64,000 bases of DNA from Bin80 sp965215475 (GCA_965215475.1 OZ244061.1:2914001-2978000), one strand, 5' to 3'. Shown: positions 17,023-27,774, numbered from the stretch's first letter. Made by a program: numbers and translations. Notes: a model not told the origin generated them from the sequence alone.

Positions 17023-17651
17023 TCAACCGTCTTCCCGGGATTGATTTAACCACAAAGTGAAATTCAAGATTGACCCATATTCTTGTAGATTCCAATAAGG
17101 GGAAGGAAACGACCATACGAAGCCATCAAGAGAATAGAAACGTAAGATTTTCAGCACTTACTTTGCGCAAGTTTGCAATTTGCCTCAGGTGAAATCTACT
17201 TCCGAATATGACAGAGGAAGGTTGAAGAAACCGAAAGTAGGTGAATTTGTTTTTTTGCGGGCACGATAGACTATCCAAGCCTGCAGATAGCAGAATTCCC
17301 TGTTCCTCCATCTTTTTGCAATCGTAAAAGATGGTCGTTTTGTAGACCGTGGAGCATGCCTTGAAGAATGAAGATTGGTTACCCTTTACTTTCTCAGAGT
17401 TTTTAGCAAGTTCATTAAATTCCCCCAAACATCTTTATGTCTACGGAAATGCTGCGGTCAAGTATAGCCAAGAAGTGCTTTAGTTTGCATGGTCGGCATG
17501 TAGATATATGTATACTGTTCTGCGAATCTAATATGACATATGTAGGTTAAGGGTGTTTGTGTTGGTGCACACTATTCTCAACTGGCGGAATCATCCTTCT
17601 TGATGTATAGCAAATAGTGCTGGTATATCGCACCAAAAACTGATTATATAC
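17023..17651. other. Intergenic stretch with an inverted repeat
   Basis: No supported gene. CCATCTTTT (17308-17316) and AAAAGATGG (17326-17334) form a 9-bp stem, possibly a late terminator for the surface-protein gene. A minus-strand open frame of 100 codons (17126-17428) has no recognisable motif and is probably chance. The last 100 bp should hold the pyrR promoter; no PyrR-type leader hairpin is evident. Confidence 0.3.
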
Positions 17652-18209
17652 ATGAACCCTTCATATATTGTTAAAGCGCGTTTAATGGACGCACAAGATG
17701 TACAGAGAACAATCACTCGGTTGGCAAGGGAGATCATTGAGTCCTGGGATCCCGAGAATGGAATTGCTATTATCGGTCTGCATCGTCGTGGTGTTTATCT
17801 TGCATCAAGACTACGAGAACTCATATGCGACCTAGAAGGGGTAGAAGTGCCAATCGGGGCTCTGGACGTAACAATGTATCGCGACGATTTTCGTGGTAAG
17901 CCCCGTATGACACGAATGCGAAGGACGGAGATTCCCTTTGATGTAGGTGACCAACACCTAGTTTTAGTTGATGATGTACTGTATACTGGACGTACAGTAC
18001 GTGCAGCAATGGATGCCGTCACAGATTTAGGGAGACCATCGAGAATTCAATTTCTGACGCTCATTGATCGAGGGCATTATGAATTACCAATTCGAGCAGA
18101 TATGGTAGGGCGTGTCGTGCCTACAATTTCTAAGGAAGAGGTGCATGTTCAGTTTGATGAAGTGGATGATCGTGATGGAGTCTGGTTAGTTGAACGGAGG
18201 GAAGATTAA
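17652..18209 (+). CDS. pyrR: PyrR: pyrimidine operon regulator / uracil phosphoribosyltransferase
   Basis: A 185-residue type I phosphoribosyltransferase fold. The PRPP loop is VLVDDVLYTGRTVRAAMDA, and the hood and flexible-loop region (GALDVTMYRDDF, then RTEIPFDV) matches PyrR. In Gram-positive bacteria PyrR binds pyr mRNA in response to UMP. In this clade it may regulate pyrB or act as a minor uracil phosphoribosyltransferase. The stop overlaps the pyrB start by one base (TAATG), so the two are co-translated. Confidence 0.93.
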   Translation: MNPSYIVKARLMDAQDVQRTITRLAREIIESWDPENGIAIIGLHRRGVYLASRLRELICDLEGVEVPIGALDVTMYRDDFRGKPRMTRMRRTEIPFDVGDQHLVLVDDVLYTGRTVRAAMDAVTDLGRPSRIQFLTLIDRGHYELPIRADMVGRVVPTISKEEVHVQFDEVDDRDGVWLVERRED

Positions 18210-19159
18210 TGGAGGCTGTAAGCATACAAACTGACTCAAAGATGCTCCAACACAAGCATCTACTTGGTTTATCATCATACAGTGCGGAAGAGATCTATTT
18301 GATTCTTGAGACGGCTAAAGAGTTTCGCCGGGTTTTGGACCGTCCGATCAAGCGGGTTCCAACACTGCGCGGATTCACGATTGTGAATCTATTTTTCGAG
18401 CCATCCACACGAACACGTCTCTCGTTTGAACTCGCGGCCAAGCGTTTATCAGCGGATCTAGTCAATTTCGGTGGAGCAGGATCTAGTTTGTCAAAAGGAG
18501 AAACACTACGTGATACAGCCCAAAATATTGAAGCAATGAAGGTGGATATGGCTGTAATTCGCCATAGCTCACCTGGTGCAGCACATTTTCTGACTCGTTG
18601 TATTCAGGGAAATATCATTAATGCGGGGGACGGAGCCCATGAACATCCGACCCAGGCTCTTCTTGACTTACTGACAATCTCGGAACACTATGCATCCTTT
18701 TCAGATCTGAGAGTGTCGATCATTGGGGATATTGCACATAGCCGTGTTGCCAGATCAAATATTTTTGCTCTTACCACCCTCGGCGCCCAAGTCACGGTCT
18801 GTGGTCCTCAGACCCTCATGCCCATTCACGTAGATACATTAGGAGTTAGGGTCGTACATCATCTTGACGAGGCACTGAGGGAATGCGATGTTGCGATTAC
18901 ACTACGTATACAGCGTGAAAGATTTGGGGTAAGTCTAGTCCCGTCCCTACGAGAATATCATGCGCTTTATGGGTTGAGGGCTGATCATATGGCCCAAAGC
19001 CCGAATATGATTGTACTACATCCAGGCCCTGTAAATCGAGGGGTTGAATTAGATGACGAAGTTGTAGAGCATGAGCGTACTGTGATTCTTGATCAGGTCA
19101 CAAATGGGGTGGCCGTTCGAATGGCCATTATTTATTTGCTTGCTTCTGGTACGAAATGA
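18209..19159 (+). CDS. pyrB: Aspartate carbamoyltransferase catalytic subunit
   Basis: A 316-residue enzyme that joins carbamoyl phosphate and aspartate, the first committed step of pyrimidine synthesis. The carbamoyl-phosphate motif is FEPSTRTRLSFE. Further motifs are GDGAHEHPTQALLDLL and the C-terminal HPGPVNRGVELDDEVV, all in family order and length. No pyrI regulatory-subunit gene or pyrC follows. It is transcribed directly after pyrR with a one-base overlap. Confidence 0.96.
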   Translation: MEAVSIQTDSKMLQHKHLLGLSSYSAEEIYLILETAKEFRRVLDRPIKRVPTLRGFTIVNLFFEPSTRTRLSFELAAKRLSADLVNFGGAGSSLSKGETLRDTAQNIEAMKVDMAVIRHSSPGAAHFLTRCIQGNIINAGDGAHEHPTQALLDLLTISEHYASFSDLRVSIIGDIAHSRVARSNIFALTTLGAQVTVCGPQTLMPIHVDTLGVRVVHHLDEALRECDVAITLRIQRERFGVSLVPSLREYHALYGLRADHMAQSPNMIVLHPGPVNRGVELDDEVVEHERTVILDQVTNGVAVRMAIIYLLASGTK

Positions 19160-19287
19160 GTAGGAATTATACGGAAACACCATCGAAACATGTTGATCTG
19201 AAGAGGACTTTTTGTGTCTGATGTTTGCAGGAACATAGGGGAATTCGACACTGTGTGAAGGATCAACTTCGTCGTTTGACTCTTGAA

Positions 19288-21660
19288 ATGATTAATCTCT
19301 ACAAGATCTTGATCTTACTGGGAGTCATAGGCTGGAGCCTTTGCCCACCAGGAGTATCTGCTCAGGATAGTCCTGTAACGATCAGTGGAACCGTAACAGA
19401 CTCTGAAACGGGAGAATTGATCGTCGGTGCGGTGTTGTATGTAGCGGCCCAAGACATTGGAGTCACAACGAATCAATACGGTTATTATAGCTTGACATTT
19501 CTTGGTGATATCGCAACCATAATCGTCAGTCATGTTGCCTATACGACACAACAACTGACGTATTCGTCTCAGGGTGACTTTACACCGAATATTTCAATGG
19601 TACCTGCCACACTGGGTCTAGAAGAATTGGAGGTGGTCGCGCCGGCTGAATCTGCGCTGCAAACAACACAGATGAGCGGAGTAACGCTTCCAGTCCAAGA
19701 TGTCGAGAATCTTCCATCAGTCTTAGGAGAGCCGGATGTTTTACGTATCATCCAACTTCTTCCTGGAATTCAGTCAGGGATTGAGGGCTCGACAGGTCTT
19801 TATGTACGCGGAGGTGGGCCAGATCAGAATCTTTATCTACTCGACGGAACTCAGGTCTATAACCCGAGCCATATCTTTGGTTTTCTGGGAACATTCAATT
19901 CCGATGCAATCAAGGATGTCCGCGTACTCAAGGGAGGATTTCCTGCACGTTACGGTGGGCGACTATCTTCGGTAATCGATATTACCATGAAGGAAGGAAA
20001 TATGAAGCGGTTTGCAGGAACGGGAGCCATTGGGCTTTTGGCATCCCGAGTAACAATGGAAGGCCCAATCAAGAAGGATCGTGCTTCTTTTTTGATATCT
20101 GCACGCCGATCCTATGCTGATCTAATCGCTCAACCTTTCTTCAATCGTGAAGAAGAAGGTTTCCGGTACTATTTCTATGATTTTAATGTTAAGACCAATG
20201 TCATTCTTTCAACCAGAGATCGAGTTTATATAAGTGGTTATGCAGGGAGCGATCGTATGTATTCCCATTACAGGTATGAAAATAATGATGATGAAGGGCG
20301 AGATGGGTTAAGCTGGAGTAATCTAACCGCAACCCTTCGCTGGAATCACCTATTTGGAACTCGGTTATTTTCGAACATATTGATCGGTTATACCGATTAT
20401 GAACTGCTTGCAGATAGTGAATACAAATACAATGCAGGGGGAGATTCCTTTACTCAATACAATAGTTCATACGAATCTGGTATTCGGGATTTACATGCTC
20501 GAATAAATTTGGAGTTCATCCCGACTTCCAATCATAGCCTACGTCTTGGAGCCGCCGCACTGCGGCATTACTTTCTCACGGGTGCCTACGAGGAAATATA
20601 CAGGATTGATGATTCTATTATGGATTCGACATCTTCTCCAAATCGCCGCCTATTGGCGGATGAATTCCAAGTATACATAGAAGATGATTGGCGTCTTAGT
20701 TCTCGGATTCGGATCAATACTGGTATACATGCATCAAGTTTTATGATTGAAAACCGAACCTATGTTTCGGTAGAACCTCGGATGGCAGCACTGTGGCGTT
20801 TGAATACACAAACCAGTGTAAAAGCATCTCTAGTATACATGCAACAATATATTCATCTGTTGGCGACAACCAGCGGTCTTTCGTTGCCTACAGACTTATG
20901 GGTCCCTGCAACGGAAAAAATCTTGCCTCAAAAATCGTGGCAGATTGCAGGAGGGGTAGTTCACATACTTGCAGATGGAAAACTTGAACTATCACTGGAG
21001 GGGTATTACAAAAAAATGGACAATTTAATTGAATATGAAGATGGGGCAAATTATTTTAATGCGACGTACGGGAACTGGGAAGATCGTGTAGTCTCAGGGG
21101 AGGGTGTTGCTTATGGTGGAGAGTTTTTTTTTCGTAAACAGTCAGGACAGATCACAGGTTGGATTGGCTATACTCTTGCTCGGAGTCGACGGAAATTTGA
21201 TGAAATTAATGATGGAGATTGGTTCCCGTATCGATATGATCGGCGGCATGATGTTGCTCTGGTGATTAGCCACAAATTCAATTCCCGGTTTGATCTCAGT
21301 GGAACGTGGGTTTATGGTACAGGGCAGGCGGTAACGCTACCTGTGGGACATCTTATTGGTGAATCTTCTTCGCCGATTGCTTTTCCATGGAGAAGGGGCG
21401 AGAGGGTGACCCTTTTTACGGTACAGAGTTCTCGGAACAGAGCAAGAATGCCTGCCTATCATCGGTTGGACATTGGAATACGTATTCATCGAACGATGAG
21501 AAGGGTAAAGCGAACTCTGACCCTCGGAACGTATAATACTTACAGTCGAAGGAATGCGGTAAGTATTTTCGCCGAGATGGATGAGAATGGGGACTTGATA
21601 TTCAAGAAGTTCTCGATCCTTCCAGTCGTGCCCTCCATTAGCTATCAGCTTTCTTTCTAG
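19288..21660 (+). CDS. TonB-dependent receptor with carboxypeptidase-regulatory-like N-terminal domain
   Basis: An outer-membrane receptor of about 790 residues. After a signal peptide (ending VSAQ) comes a CarboxypepD_reg-like domain: ISGTVTDSETGELIVGA, then TNQYGYYSLT. The plug follows with YVRGGGPDQNLYLLDGTQVY and VLKGGFPARYGGRLSSVIDI. A long beta-barrel then ends in SISYQLSF with a terminal Phe. In Bacteroidota such receptors import large substrates with energy from TonB. ATG 19288 (MINLYK) gives a normal signal peptide; a longer frame from TTG 19225 exists. The next gene encodes a DUF4249 lipoprotein, the usual partner of this receptor subtype. Confidence 0.9.
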   Translation: MINLYKILILLGVIGWSLCPPGVSAQDSPVTISGTVTDSETGELIVGAVLYVAAQDIGVTTNQYGYYSLTFLGDIATIIVSHVAYTTQQLTYSSQGDFTPNISMVPATLGLEELEVVAPAESALQTTQMSGVTLPVQDVENLPSVLGEPDVLRIIQLLPGIQSGIEGSTGLYVRGGGPDQNLYLLDGTQVYNPSHIFGFLGTFNSDAIKDVRVLKGGFPARYGGRLSSVIDITMKEGNMKRFAGTGAIGLLASRVTMEGPIKKDRASFLISARRSYADLIAQPFFNREEEGFRYYFYDFNVKTNVILSTRDRVYISGYAGSDRMYSHYRYENNDDEGRDGLSWSNLTATLRWNHLFGTRLFSNILIGYTDYELLADSEYKYNAGGDSFTQYNSSYESGIRDLHARINLEFIPTSNHSLRLGAAALRHYFLTGAYEEIYRIDDSIMDSTSSPNRRLLADEFQVYIEDDWRLSSRIRINTGIHASSFMIENRTYVSVEPRMAALWRLNTQTSVKASLVYMQQYIHLLATTSGLSLPTDLWVPATEKILPQKSWQIAGGVVHILADGKLELSLEGYYKKMDNLIEYEDGANYFNATYGNWEDRVVSGEGVAYGGEFFFRKQSGQITGWIGYTLARSRRKFDEINDGDWFPYRYDRRHDVALVISHKFNSRFDLSGTWVYGTGQAVTLPVGHLIGESSSPIAFPWRRGERVTLFTVQSSRNRARMPAYHRLDIGIRIHRTMRRVKRTLTLGTYNTYSRRNAVSIFAEMDENGDLIFKKFSILPVVPSISYQLSF

Positions 21661-21843
21661 TAAAACCCCTCTATCCTGATCATAGTCTTTTGAGAGACAA
21701 AGGGGAATCATGAAGTCAGATTTGAGATTCTTTTCAGTAAAGTATAATTTGAATAGGAGGGCGGATTCAGGCAAAATGGTGATAAAAAATCACTCGCAGA
21801 AAATTGAAATCATACGTAGAGGGCACATTTGGATGAATCATAT

Positions 21844-22794
21844 ATGATTTCTTCCCGATTTATTTGGCCGATCATGATGAGTATCGTCCTGCTATCGGCA
21901 TGCGAGACAGTGCTCGAGGTAGATCCACCAAGTTACGAATCCGAAATTGCGATGATCAGTAAATTTTCTCCGGATTCAATCTGGTCGGCACGTATCACAA
22001 AAACTCTCCCGATTGGGAGTTTGCGAGACACATCCGATGCATATGTCACCGATGCAACGGTATTAGTGTACAGGGAGCAGTCCCTGGTTGCCCGGTTGGT
22101 GCATGATGGTGGAGAGGATGCATGGTATGCTTCCCCCCAGTTACGTAAGCCAAAGGCTAACGTCTCCTATCGTATTGTTGTCGAGGTACCAGGGTTTCGT
22201 CCCATATCCGCTTTTTCTATGGCTCCGTCACCGCCGATCCTTCTGAACACAGAGATGTCTAAACTGAGCCCAACAGATGTATCCGATGATACGGAATATG
22301 TCGTCAGTTTTCGTTTAGAGAATCGCCCAAGTCTTAACTATTACAGTTTCGGCATTTTTCTCGGATTCCCTAGGCCAAATTCCTCTGACAGATCGTTCTA
22401 CTGGATTCAGAGTTTGCCCATACGTCATGACAGTCCAAACTGGTTTTGTTCTTTTCGTGATGCCCTGAATCCCGTGTCGATTTCAAATAGAATTGATATA
22501 GACTGTATTCTTGGGATTTTTTCGGATCGTTATGTGAATGATCAGGTCTTTGGTTATGATGTAAAAGTATCAATATCGTCAGATGTAGGGAATTTTGAGG
22601 GAGCGAATCTGATCCTTTTCGTGATGGCATTGAGTCCCGAATATATGGAATACCATGGATCCCTTGAAGAACAGGAGGATTTCGATGGATTTGGAGAACC
22701 AGCCAATATATATACAAATCTGGACGGCGGGAGAGGCATCTTTGCAGGTTATTCGTCAAGCCATCGTATCTTCAATCTGGAAGCGATTGAGTAA
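21844..22794 (+). CDS. DUF4249 lipoprotein
   Basis: A lipoprotein of about 316 residues with a lipobox LLSAC, so Cys is the mature N-terminus. The early EVDPPSYESEIAMISKFSPD and the following beta-rich body match the DUF4249 family of Bacteroidota, typically encoded just after a TonB-dependent receptor and presumed to be its surface-exposed or periplasmic partner. ATG 21844 is chosen; an in-frame TTG at 21829 would add five residues before the signal. The ligand is unknown. It converges on pckA, with about 40 bp between the stops. Confidence 0.85.
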   Translation: MISSRFIWPIMMSIVLLSACETVLEVDPPSYESEIAMISKFSPDSIWSARITKTLPIGSLRDTSDAYVTDATVLVYREQSLVARLVHDGGEDAWYASPQLRKPKANVSYRIVVEVPGFRPISAFSMAPSPPILLNTEMSKLSPTDVSDDTEYVVSFRLENRPSLNYYSFGIFLGFPRPNSSDRSFYWIQSLPIRHDSPNWFCSFRDALNPVSISNRIDIDCILGIFSDRYVNDQVFGYDVKVSISSDVGNFEGANLILFVMALSPEYMEYHGSLEEQEDFDGFGEPANIYTNLDGGRGIFAGYSSSHRIFNLEAIE

Positions 22795-22834
22795 TCAGAG
22801 GAGCAACCACAGTGGTTGGGCACGCCTCGCCTCA

Positions 22835-24445
22835 TCATCGTTTGTCTTGGTGAAAATAGATACCCGATCCCGGATTATTCAGAGGCCCAGCAGCTTGTAC
22901 TTCGGGAGAGGATTTACTGAGGTACTGAGCAAAATTATCGGTAAAGAGAATCGCAAGACGTTTCGCTGCTTCCTGATAAGCATTTGGATCAGACCATGCC
23001 CTCTCTGGAAATAAGAGATTTTCGGGCAATCCGGGGCATGCTGTAGGAATCGCCAATCCAAAAATTGGTTCGCGTACTGTGGGCATATCAATGAGTTCTC
23101 CATTATGGATGGCATCAATGATCGCGCGTGTATATCGAAGCTGGATTCGCTCATTTCGGTCCCCGACCATGCCGGTATTAATGAGCCAGACTTTGACATC
23201 ATGTTTTTCAATATTATGAGCCAATAATTCAGAATATTTTGCCGGGTGCCACACCAGAAATGCAGCACCAAAGCAGGCAGAGAAGGTTGCTACTGGTTCA
23301 TTGACCCCAACTTCAGTTCCTGCAACCTTGGCTGTATATCCGCTGATGAAGTGATACATTGCCTGTTCGGGAGTCAGTCGAGCAATTGGTGGCAGGATTC
23401 CAAAAGCGTCAAATGTGAGAAAAATAATATTTGATGGATGACGACCGATACATGGAATCTGTGCATTCTTCATGAACTCGATAGGAAAACAAGCACGGGT
23501 ATTTTGGGTCAGGGACGTATCAGTGTAGTCTACGGTATGCGTGAGCGGATCGTAGACTACATTCTCCAGAACGGTCCCAAACCGAATGGCATTAAAAATT
23601 TCAGGTTCTTGATCCGCAGACAGGTTGATAGCTTTAGCATAGCAGCCTCCCTCAATGTTGAAAATCCCGTTTTCTGTCCAACAGTGTTCATCATCCCCAA
23701 TTAGTGCGCGAGCAGGATCCGCCGACAGTGTGGTCTTCCCTGTCCCTGACAGCCCGAAAAAAAGAGACACATCTTTTTCTTTTCCTTGATTTGCTGAACA
23801 ATGCATTGACAATACCCCTCTACGAGGCATGATATAATGCATGATTGTGAAGATGCCCTTTTTCATTTCTCCGGCATACTGAGTACCCAGGATCACCATC
23901 TCCTGATCTTCGAAAGAAAGATCAATGCTGGTTTTGGATGACATATAGGTGGTGTGTCGATTGGCTGGAAACATGCCGGCATTATAGATCACGTAGTCTG
24001 GTTCGCCAAAGGATTCCAATTCTTCCTCGGTGAGCCGAATCAGCATGTTTCGCATGAACAGGGCATGGTAGGCTCTCTCACAAATGATGCGTACTTTGAT
24101 GCGGTAGTGCGCATCCCATCCGGCATAGCCATCTACGACATAAAGCCGTTCACGGGTATTGAGATAATCACGAGCTCTCTCCCGATTGATTTCGAAGGTG
24201 TGCTGATCAATCGGAAGATTAACCGAGCCCCACCAGATGTCCTCCGCACTTGGAGCCATCTTCACGATTCGCTTGTCTCCAGGGCTTCGACCCGTTCTTT
24301 TTCCACTGGTGATGGCTAAAGCACCACTCTGTGTAATGGCAGCAGTAGCTTCATTACGCAACGCATCCTCGTATAGCACTGCTGGAACCACATTCCGTCG
24401 GATATCCTTGACTTCAATGCCGAATGAAGACAGATCAAGTTTCAT
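22835..24445 (-). CDS. pckA: Phosphoenolpyruvate carboxykinase (ATP)
   Basis: A 536-residue enzyme that converts oxaloacetate and ATP to phosphoenolpyruvate, ADP and CO2 (gluconeogenesis, or the reverse as a carboxylating step). The PCK P-loop (FFGLSGTGKTTLSADPA) is followed by the metal-binding stretch IGDDEHCW. The N-terminal SGKRTGRSPGDKRIV and the later NTRACFPIEF are also family motifs. Length is normal for the ATP-dependent type. Neighbours do not suggest an operon. Confidence 0.97.
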   Translation of the reverse strand: MKLDLSSFGIEVKDIRRNVVPAVLYEDALRNEATAAITQSGALAITSGKRTGRSPGDKRIVKMAPSAEDIWWGSVNLPIDQHTFEINRERARDYLNTRERLYVVDGYAGWDAHYRIKVRIICERAYHALFMRNMLIRLTEEELESFGEPDYVIYNAGMFPANRHTTYMSSKTSIDLSFEDQEMVILGTQYAGEMKKGIFTIMHYIMPRRGVLSMHCSANQGKEKDVSLFFGLSGTGKTTLSADPARALIGDDEHCWTENGIFNIEGGCYAKAINLSADQEPEIFNAIRFGTVLENVVYDPLTHTVDYTDTSLTQNTRACFPIEFMKNAQIPCIGRHPSNIIFLTFDAFGILPPIARLTPEQAMYHFISGYTAKVAGTEVGVNEPVATFSACFGAAFLVWHPAKYSELLAHNIEKHDVKVWLINTGMVGDRNERIQLRYTRAIIDAIHNGELIDMPTVREPIFGLAIPTACPGLPENLLFPERAWSDPNAYQEAAKRLAILFTDNFAQYLSKSSPEVQAAGPLNNPGSGIYFHQDKR

Positions 24446-24523
24446 GATAGAGAAGAAAAATCATCTGTCGGCATACGGTGCTACTGCAAATGCGTTACAC
24501 AGAAAAAAGATGAATCTCCAAAA

Positions 24524-26260
24524 TTAGGATGAATACAGGTGGTCAATTTCTTTTTTGTATTGGGCGAACACGTTCTTCCTCCTTACTTTTAGTGTTGGTG
24601 TGAGTTGTCCAGAATCAATGCTGAATGGATCAAGAATCAAATGAAACTTCTTTACTTGTTCCCATGGAGGTAGATCTTGATTCACTGTATCAATTACAGC
24701 CTGGACTTCATTATGTAGAATCGTTTCATTTGGAGAATCTCCATACTTATTTGTTACGAAGGCGGCATCTACAACGATGAGGGCGGCACAGAACTTGAAA
24801 TCAGGGCCAATCACAACAGCATGTTCAATGAGAGGATCCGAACTCAGTTTTACTTCAATCGGTACTGGGGCAATATATTTTCCTGTAGAAAGTTTGAAGA
24901 GTTGTTTCTTTCGATCTGTAATAAATAGATGCCCATCTTCGTCAAGCTTACCAATATCACCGGTATGCAGCCACCCTTCATTCGTGATCGTTTTTTTTGT
25001 TTCTTCTATATTGTTACAGTATCCCCGCATAATATGTGGCCCTCGGGTCAGGATCTCTCCATCTTCCGCAATCTTCACTTCTACATCTCGAATTGGTGTG
25101 CCGACCGAGCCTGGGCGAAGTTTTTTGCGTTCGTAGAGAGTAATGACAGGAGAGGTTTCAGTAAGACCATATCCTTGGCCACAATAGATTCCCAACCCGT
25201 TGATAAAGGATTGCACATGTGGTGATAGGGCAGCTCCCCCGCTGGTCATTGCCTGCAGATTTCCACCGAAGAGCGTATTACGTACTTTACTGAAGACTAG
25301 CTTGTCCGCAATTTTGTACAGAAAACCTGTATTGGGGTTTTCCAAGTCAAACTGATTCGCTAGCTCAAAGGCCCACCGGGCAATCGCGCCTTTAATACCA
25401 CGCTCGGAAACAGCTTTGGCCATAATACCCGCATGAACTTTTTCAAGCAATCTCGGCACCGTTGTCATGTGTACAGGACGCACATGCTGCATGTCCTTCA
25501 TCAACTCATCTGTAGTCTCAATGAAATAGATTGGGCAAGATCCTGAGAGATAGAAGGTGGAGGCAACGCGTTCAAGTGAATGGGATAATGGGAGAAAAGA
25601 CAAAACACGTGCGGGAACTTCAAAGGGCAACCGTTCGGCTACGGCCAAGGCATTGGTCGTCAGATTTCCATGTGTGAGCATGACCCCTTTTGGTTGGCCC
25701 GTTGTGCCAGAGGTGTAGCAAAGTGTAGCTAGATGGTCACTAGTCACTGCCGCTCTGGACTCATTGAGTAGATTGGGTGTTTCAGCAAGCTGTGTTTTTC
25801 CACGCCCAATCACGTCTTCCATGGTGAGCATATCATCACTGAATTTACCCAGAATCCCCATCATCCATTTCATGTCTGATTTTTCAGCCATCTTGCTAGG
25901 ACATCGATCATACAGTTCCTTGGATGATACGATATATCCACTCACGCCGGCATCACGAACAATATGTAGAATTTGCTCAGCGGGTTGGGTGGTATATATG
26001 GGAACGCTAACCGCGCCCAGAGATAGTAGTGCTTGATCCGCAATAAGCCATTCGGCACTATTTTCTGAGTGGAGTGCAACTCGGTCACCTTTTCGAATAC
26101 CTAGGCTATAAAAGCCTGCTGCAAGGTCGTCCATTTGTTCTCTAAAAGTATTTACGTCCGTATCGATCCACGTACCATTTCGTTTGGTAGAGGCAACAAT
26201 GCCAGAATTCTGACTTAGGCCACGGTCGATTAAGTCACACAGAGTCGAGATGTCGGTCAT
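24524..26260 (-). CDS. Long-chain acyl-CoA synthetase (AMP-forming)
   Basis: A 578-residue ANL-superfamily enzyme that activates fatty acids to acyl-CoA via acyl-AMP. The AMP-binding P-loop is CYTSGTTGQPKGVMLTHGN. The adenylate motif is GQGYGLTETSP, the hinge region is GWLHTGDIG, and ITDRKKQLFKLSTGKYIAP matches bacterial FadD15/Faa-type ligases. No transmembrane segment is obvious; it probably acts at the inner face of the membrane. Chain-length preference cannot be read from the sequence. Confidence 0.93.
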   Translation of the reverse strand: MTDISTLCDLIDRGLSQNSGIVASTKRNGTWIDTDVNTFREQMDDLAAGFYSLGIRKGDRVALHSENSAEWLIADQALLSLGAVSVPIYTTQPAEQILHIVRDAGVSGYIVSSKELYDRCPSKMAEKSDMKWMMGILGKFSDDMLTMEDVIGRGKTQLAETPNLLNESRAAVTSDHLATLCYTSGTTGQPKGVMLTHGNLTTNALAVAERLPFEVPARVLSFLPLSHSLERVASTFYLSGSCPIYFIETTDELMKDMQHVRPVHMTTVPRLLEKVHAGIMAKAVSERGIKGAIARWAFELANQFDLENPNTGFLYKIADKLVFSKVRNTLFGGNLQAMTSGGAALSPHVQSFINGLGIYCGQGYGLTETSPVITLYERKKLRPGSVGTPIRDVEVKIAEDGEILTRGPHIMRGYCNNIEETKKTITNEGWLHTGDIGKLDEDGHLFITDRKKQLFKLSTGKYIAPVPIEVKLSSDPLIEHAVVIGPDFKFCAALIVVDAAFVTNKYGDSPNETILHNEVQAVIDTVNQDLPPWEQVKKFHLILDPFSIDSGQLTPTLKVRRKNVFAQYKKEIDHLYSS

Positions 26261-26800
26261 GATACTGATGATTAATTACGAAACCTACGCACTTTCCTCC
26301 TATTTCAGAATGCTTAGAGAGGATGAGGTCAAATTAAGGAAGAAATTCCTCTTTTTAGGTGGACAAGGTCTCGGCTTAGGATTGAATGTTGGTGATCTCG
26401 GATAGATTCAAGATAGGGATTCTTGCCTATTTTGGTGCCCTTATTACTATTGTTGTGGGTAAAAATATAGACCTTCGTAATGGTAACCTTGAAGTTTTCA
26501 GATCTTCGGTAGCGTCTTCTAATGGTTTTGACCGCTTGTGTTATTCCATTCATTTGCTAGGCTTTGGTATTCAATTGTGGTGCGCCTTGGAATTTTTTAT
26601 GACTTTCCGTATAAAATTGGGGTATAATTTGAACTTTTTAAACGAATTCCATTAATGCCCTACCTCAAACCTTTTCCTAACTAAATCCTTGTACTTCAAC
26701 CACCCCCAAACATCTCATTGATATTTGATTCATCGCGTTGTGGTTCAAGAAGTACACTTCCCTGCATTGCTGCGTCACATATAGGCTCAGGTACTTGTCG
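26261..26800. other. Intergenic stretch, nothing recognised
   Basis: An AT-rich gap between two minus-strand genes. Open frames of 70-90 codons exist on both strands, but none has a motif, a ribosome site or a coding feel. The part nearest 26261 should carry the acyl-CoA synthetase promoter. Confidence 0.3.
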
Positions 26801-27712
26801 CTAGTTGGGGACAGGAGTAAGCCAGTCGAATGGATCATTTCCTTGCTCAACAATATCAAAAAAGGCTTCTTGTATTTTGTGAGTGATATCCCCACGTTTC
26901 CCATTGCCAATGGTATATTTATCTACCGAGCGGATGGGGGTAACCTCGGCGGCAGTGCCTGTGAAGAACAACTCATCTGCAAGATAGAGTGCCTCGCGAG
27001 GCATGCTTGCCTCATGTACTGGAATTCCTGAGGCTTTTGCTAACTGGATCACCGCTGATCGTGTAATACCTGGTAGGATTGAGAAGGAGGTCGGTGCCGT
27101 ATAAATTTCACCATCCCGAACGAGGAATAGATTTTCCCCACTCCCTTCTGCGAGATAACCACTGTGGGTTAGCATGATTCCCTCTTCATATCCATTGAGG
27201 ATGGCGTCCATCTTGACCAAGCTGGCATTAATGTAATTCCCGCCTGCTTTTGCAAGAGCAGGTACGGTATTCGGAGCAAATCGATTCCAAGAAGCCACCT
27301 GCACATCAATGCCTTCCTCCAGTGCATTGGCTCCAAGATATGGTCCCCACTTGAAGACTGCGATGGCCGTCTCGATGGGATTATTCAGCGGACTCACTCC
27401 CATGGGACCGTGTCCTCGAAATATGATAGGTCGAATATAACTGGACTTTAGGTTACTTCGAGAGATGGTTTGAATTGCTGCCTGTTGAAGAGCTTCTGTG
27501 TCATAAGGAGGCTGCATACGGTAAATTTTGGCAGAATCCAATAAACGATGCATATGTTCGCGAAGGCGAAATACAGCAGTGCCTTTTTGCGTTTGATAGG
27601 ATCGAATGCCTTCAAATACACTTGATCCATAGTGGACCACATGCGAAAGCACATGAATCTTTGCCTCCTCGTGAGGGACAAACTCTCCATTAAACCATAT
27701 GTCGTGATTCAT
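26801..27712 (-). CDS. ilvE: Branched-chain amino acid aminotransferase
   Basis: A 303-residue fold-type IV PLP enzyme that interconverts Leu, Ile and Val with their 2-oxo acids. The PLP lysine lies in LAKAGGNYINASLVK. Further family motifs are VFEGIRSYQT, EGIMLTHSGYLAEGSGENLF and LPGITRSAVIQLA. These fit IlvE better than D-amino-acid transaminase or aminodeoxychorismate lyase. It is transcribed toward 26.8 kb, downstream of the glycosyltransferase gene. Confidence 0.94.
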   Translation of the reverse strand: MNHDIWFNGEFVPHEEAKIHVLSHVVHYGSSVFEGIRSYQTQKGTAVFRLREHMHRLLDSAKIYRMQPPYDTEALQQAAIQTISRSNLKSSYIRPIIFRGHGPMGVSPLNNPIETAIAVFKWGPYLGANALEEGIDVQVASWNRFAPNTVPALAKAGGNYINASLVKMDAILNGYEEGIMLTHSGYLAEGSGENLFLVRDGEIYTAPTSFSILPGITRSAVIQLAKASGIPVHEASMPREALYLADELFFTGTAAEVTPIRSVDKYTIGNGKRGDITHKIQEAFFDIVEQGNDPFDWLTPVPN

Positions 27713-27774
27713 GCTGAATTGAATTTGAAAGCGCGCTTACGTTTTAAAAGATAGGCGGTTGCAGCCCGAAGTAG

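Noticed and set aside
17126..17428. A 100-codon minus-strand frame after the surface-protein gene
   Set aside because: No motif and no ribosome site. It overlaps an inverted repeat that better fits a terminator.
26386..26655. An 89-codon plus-strand hydrophobic frame
   Set aside because: It is AT-rich with no ribosome site or family, and is probably incidental.
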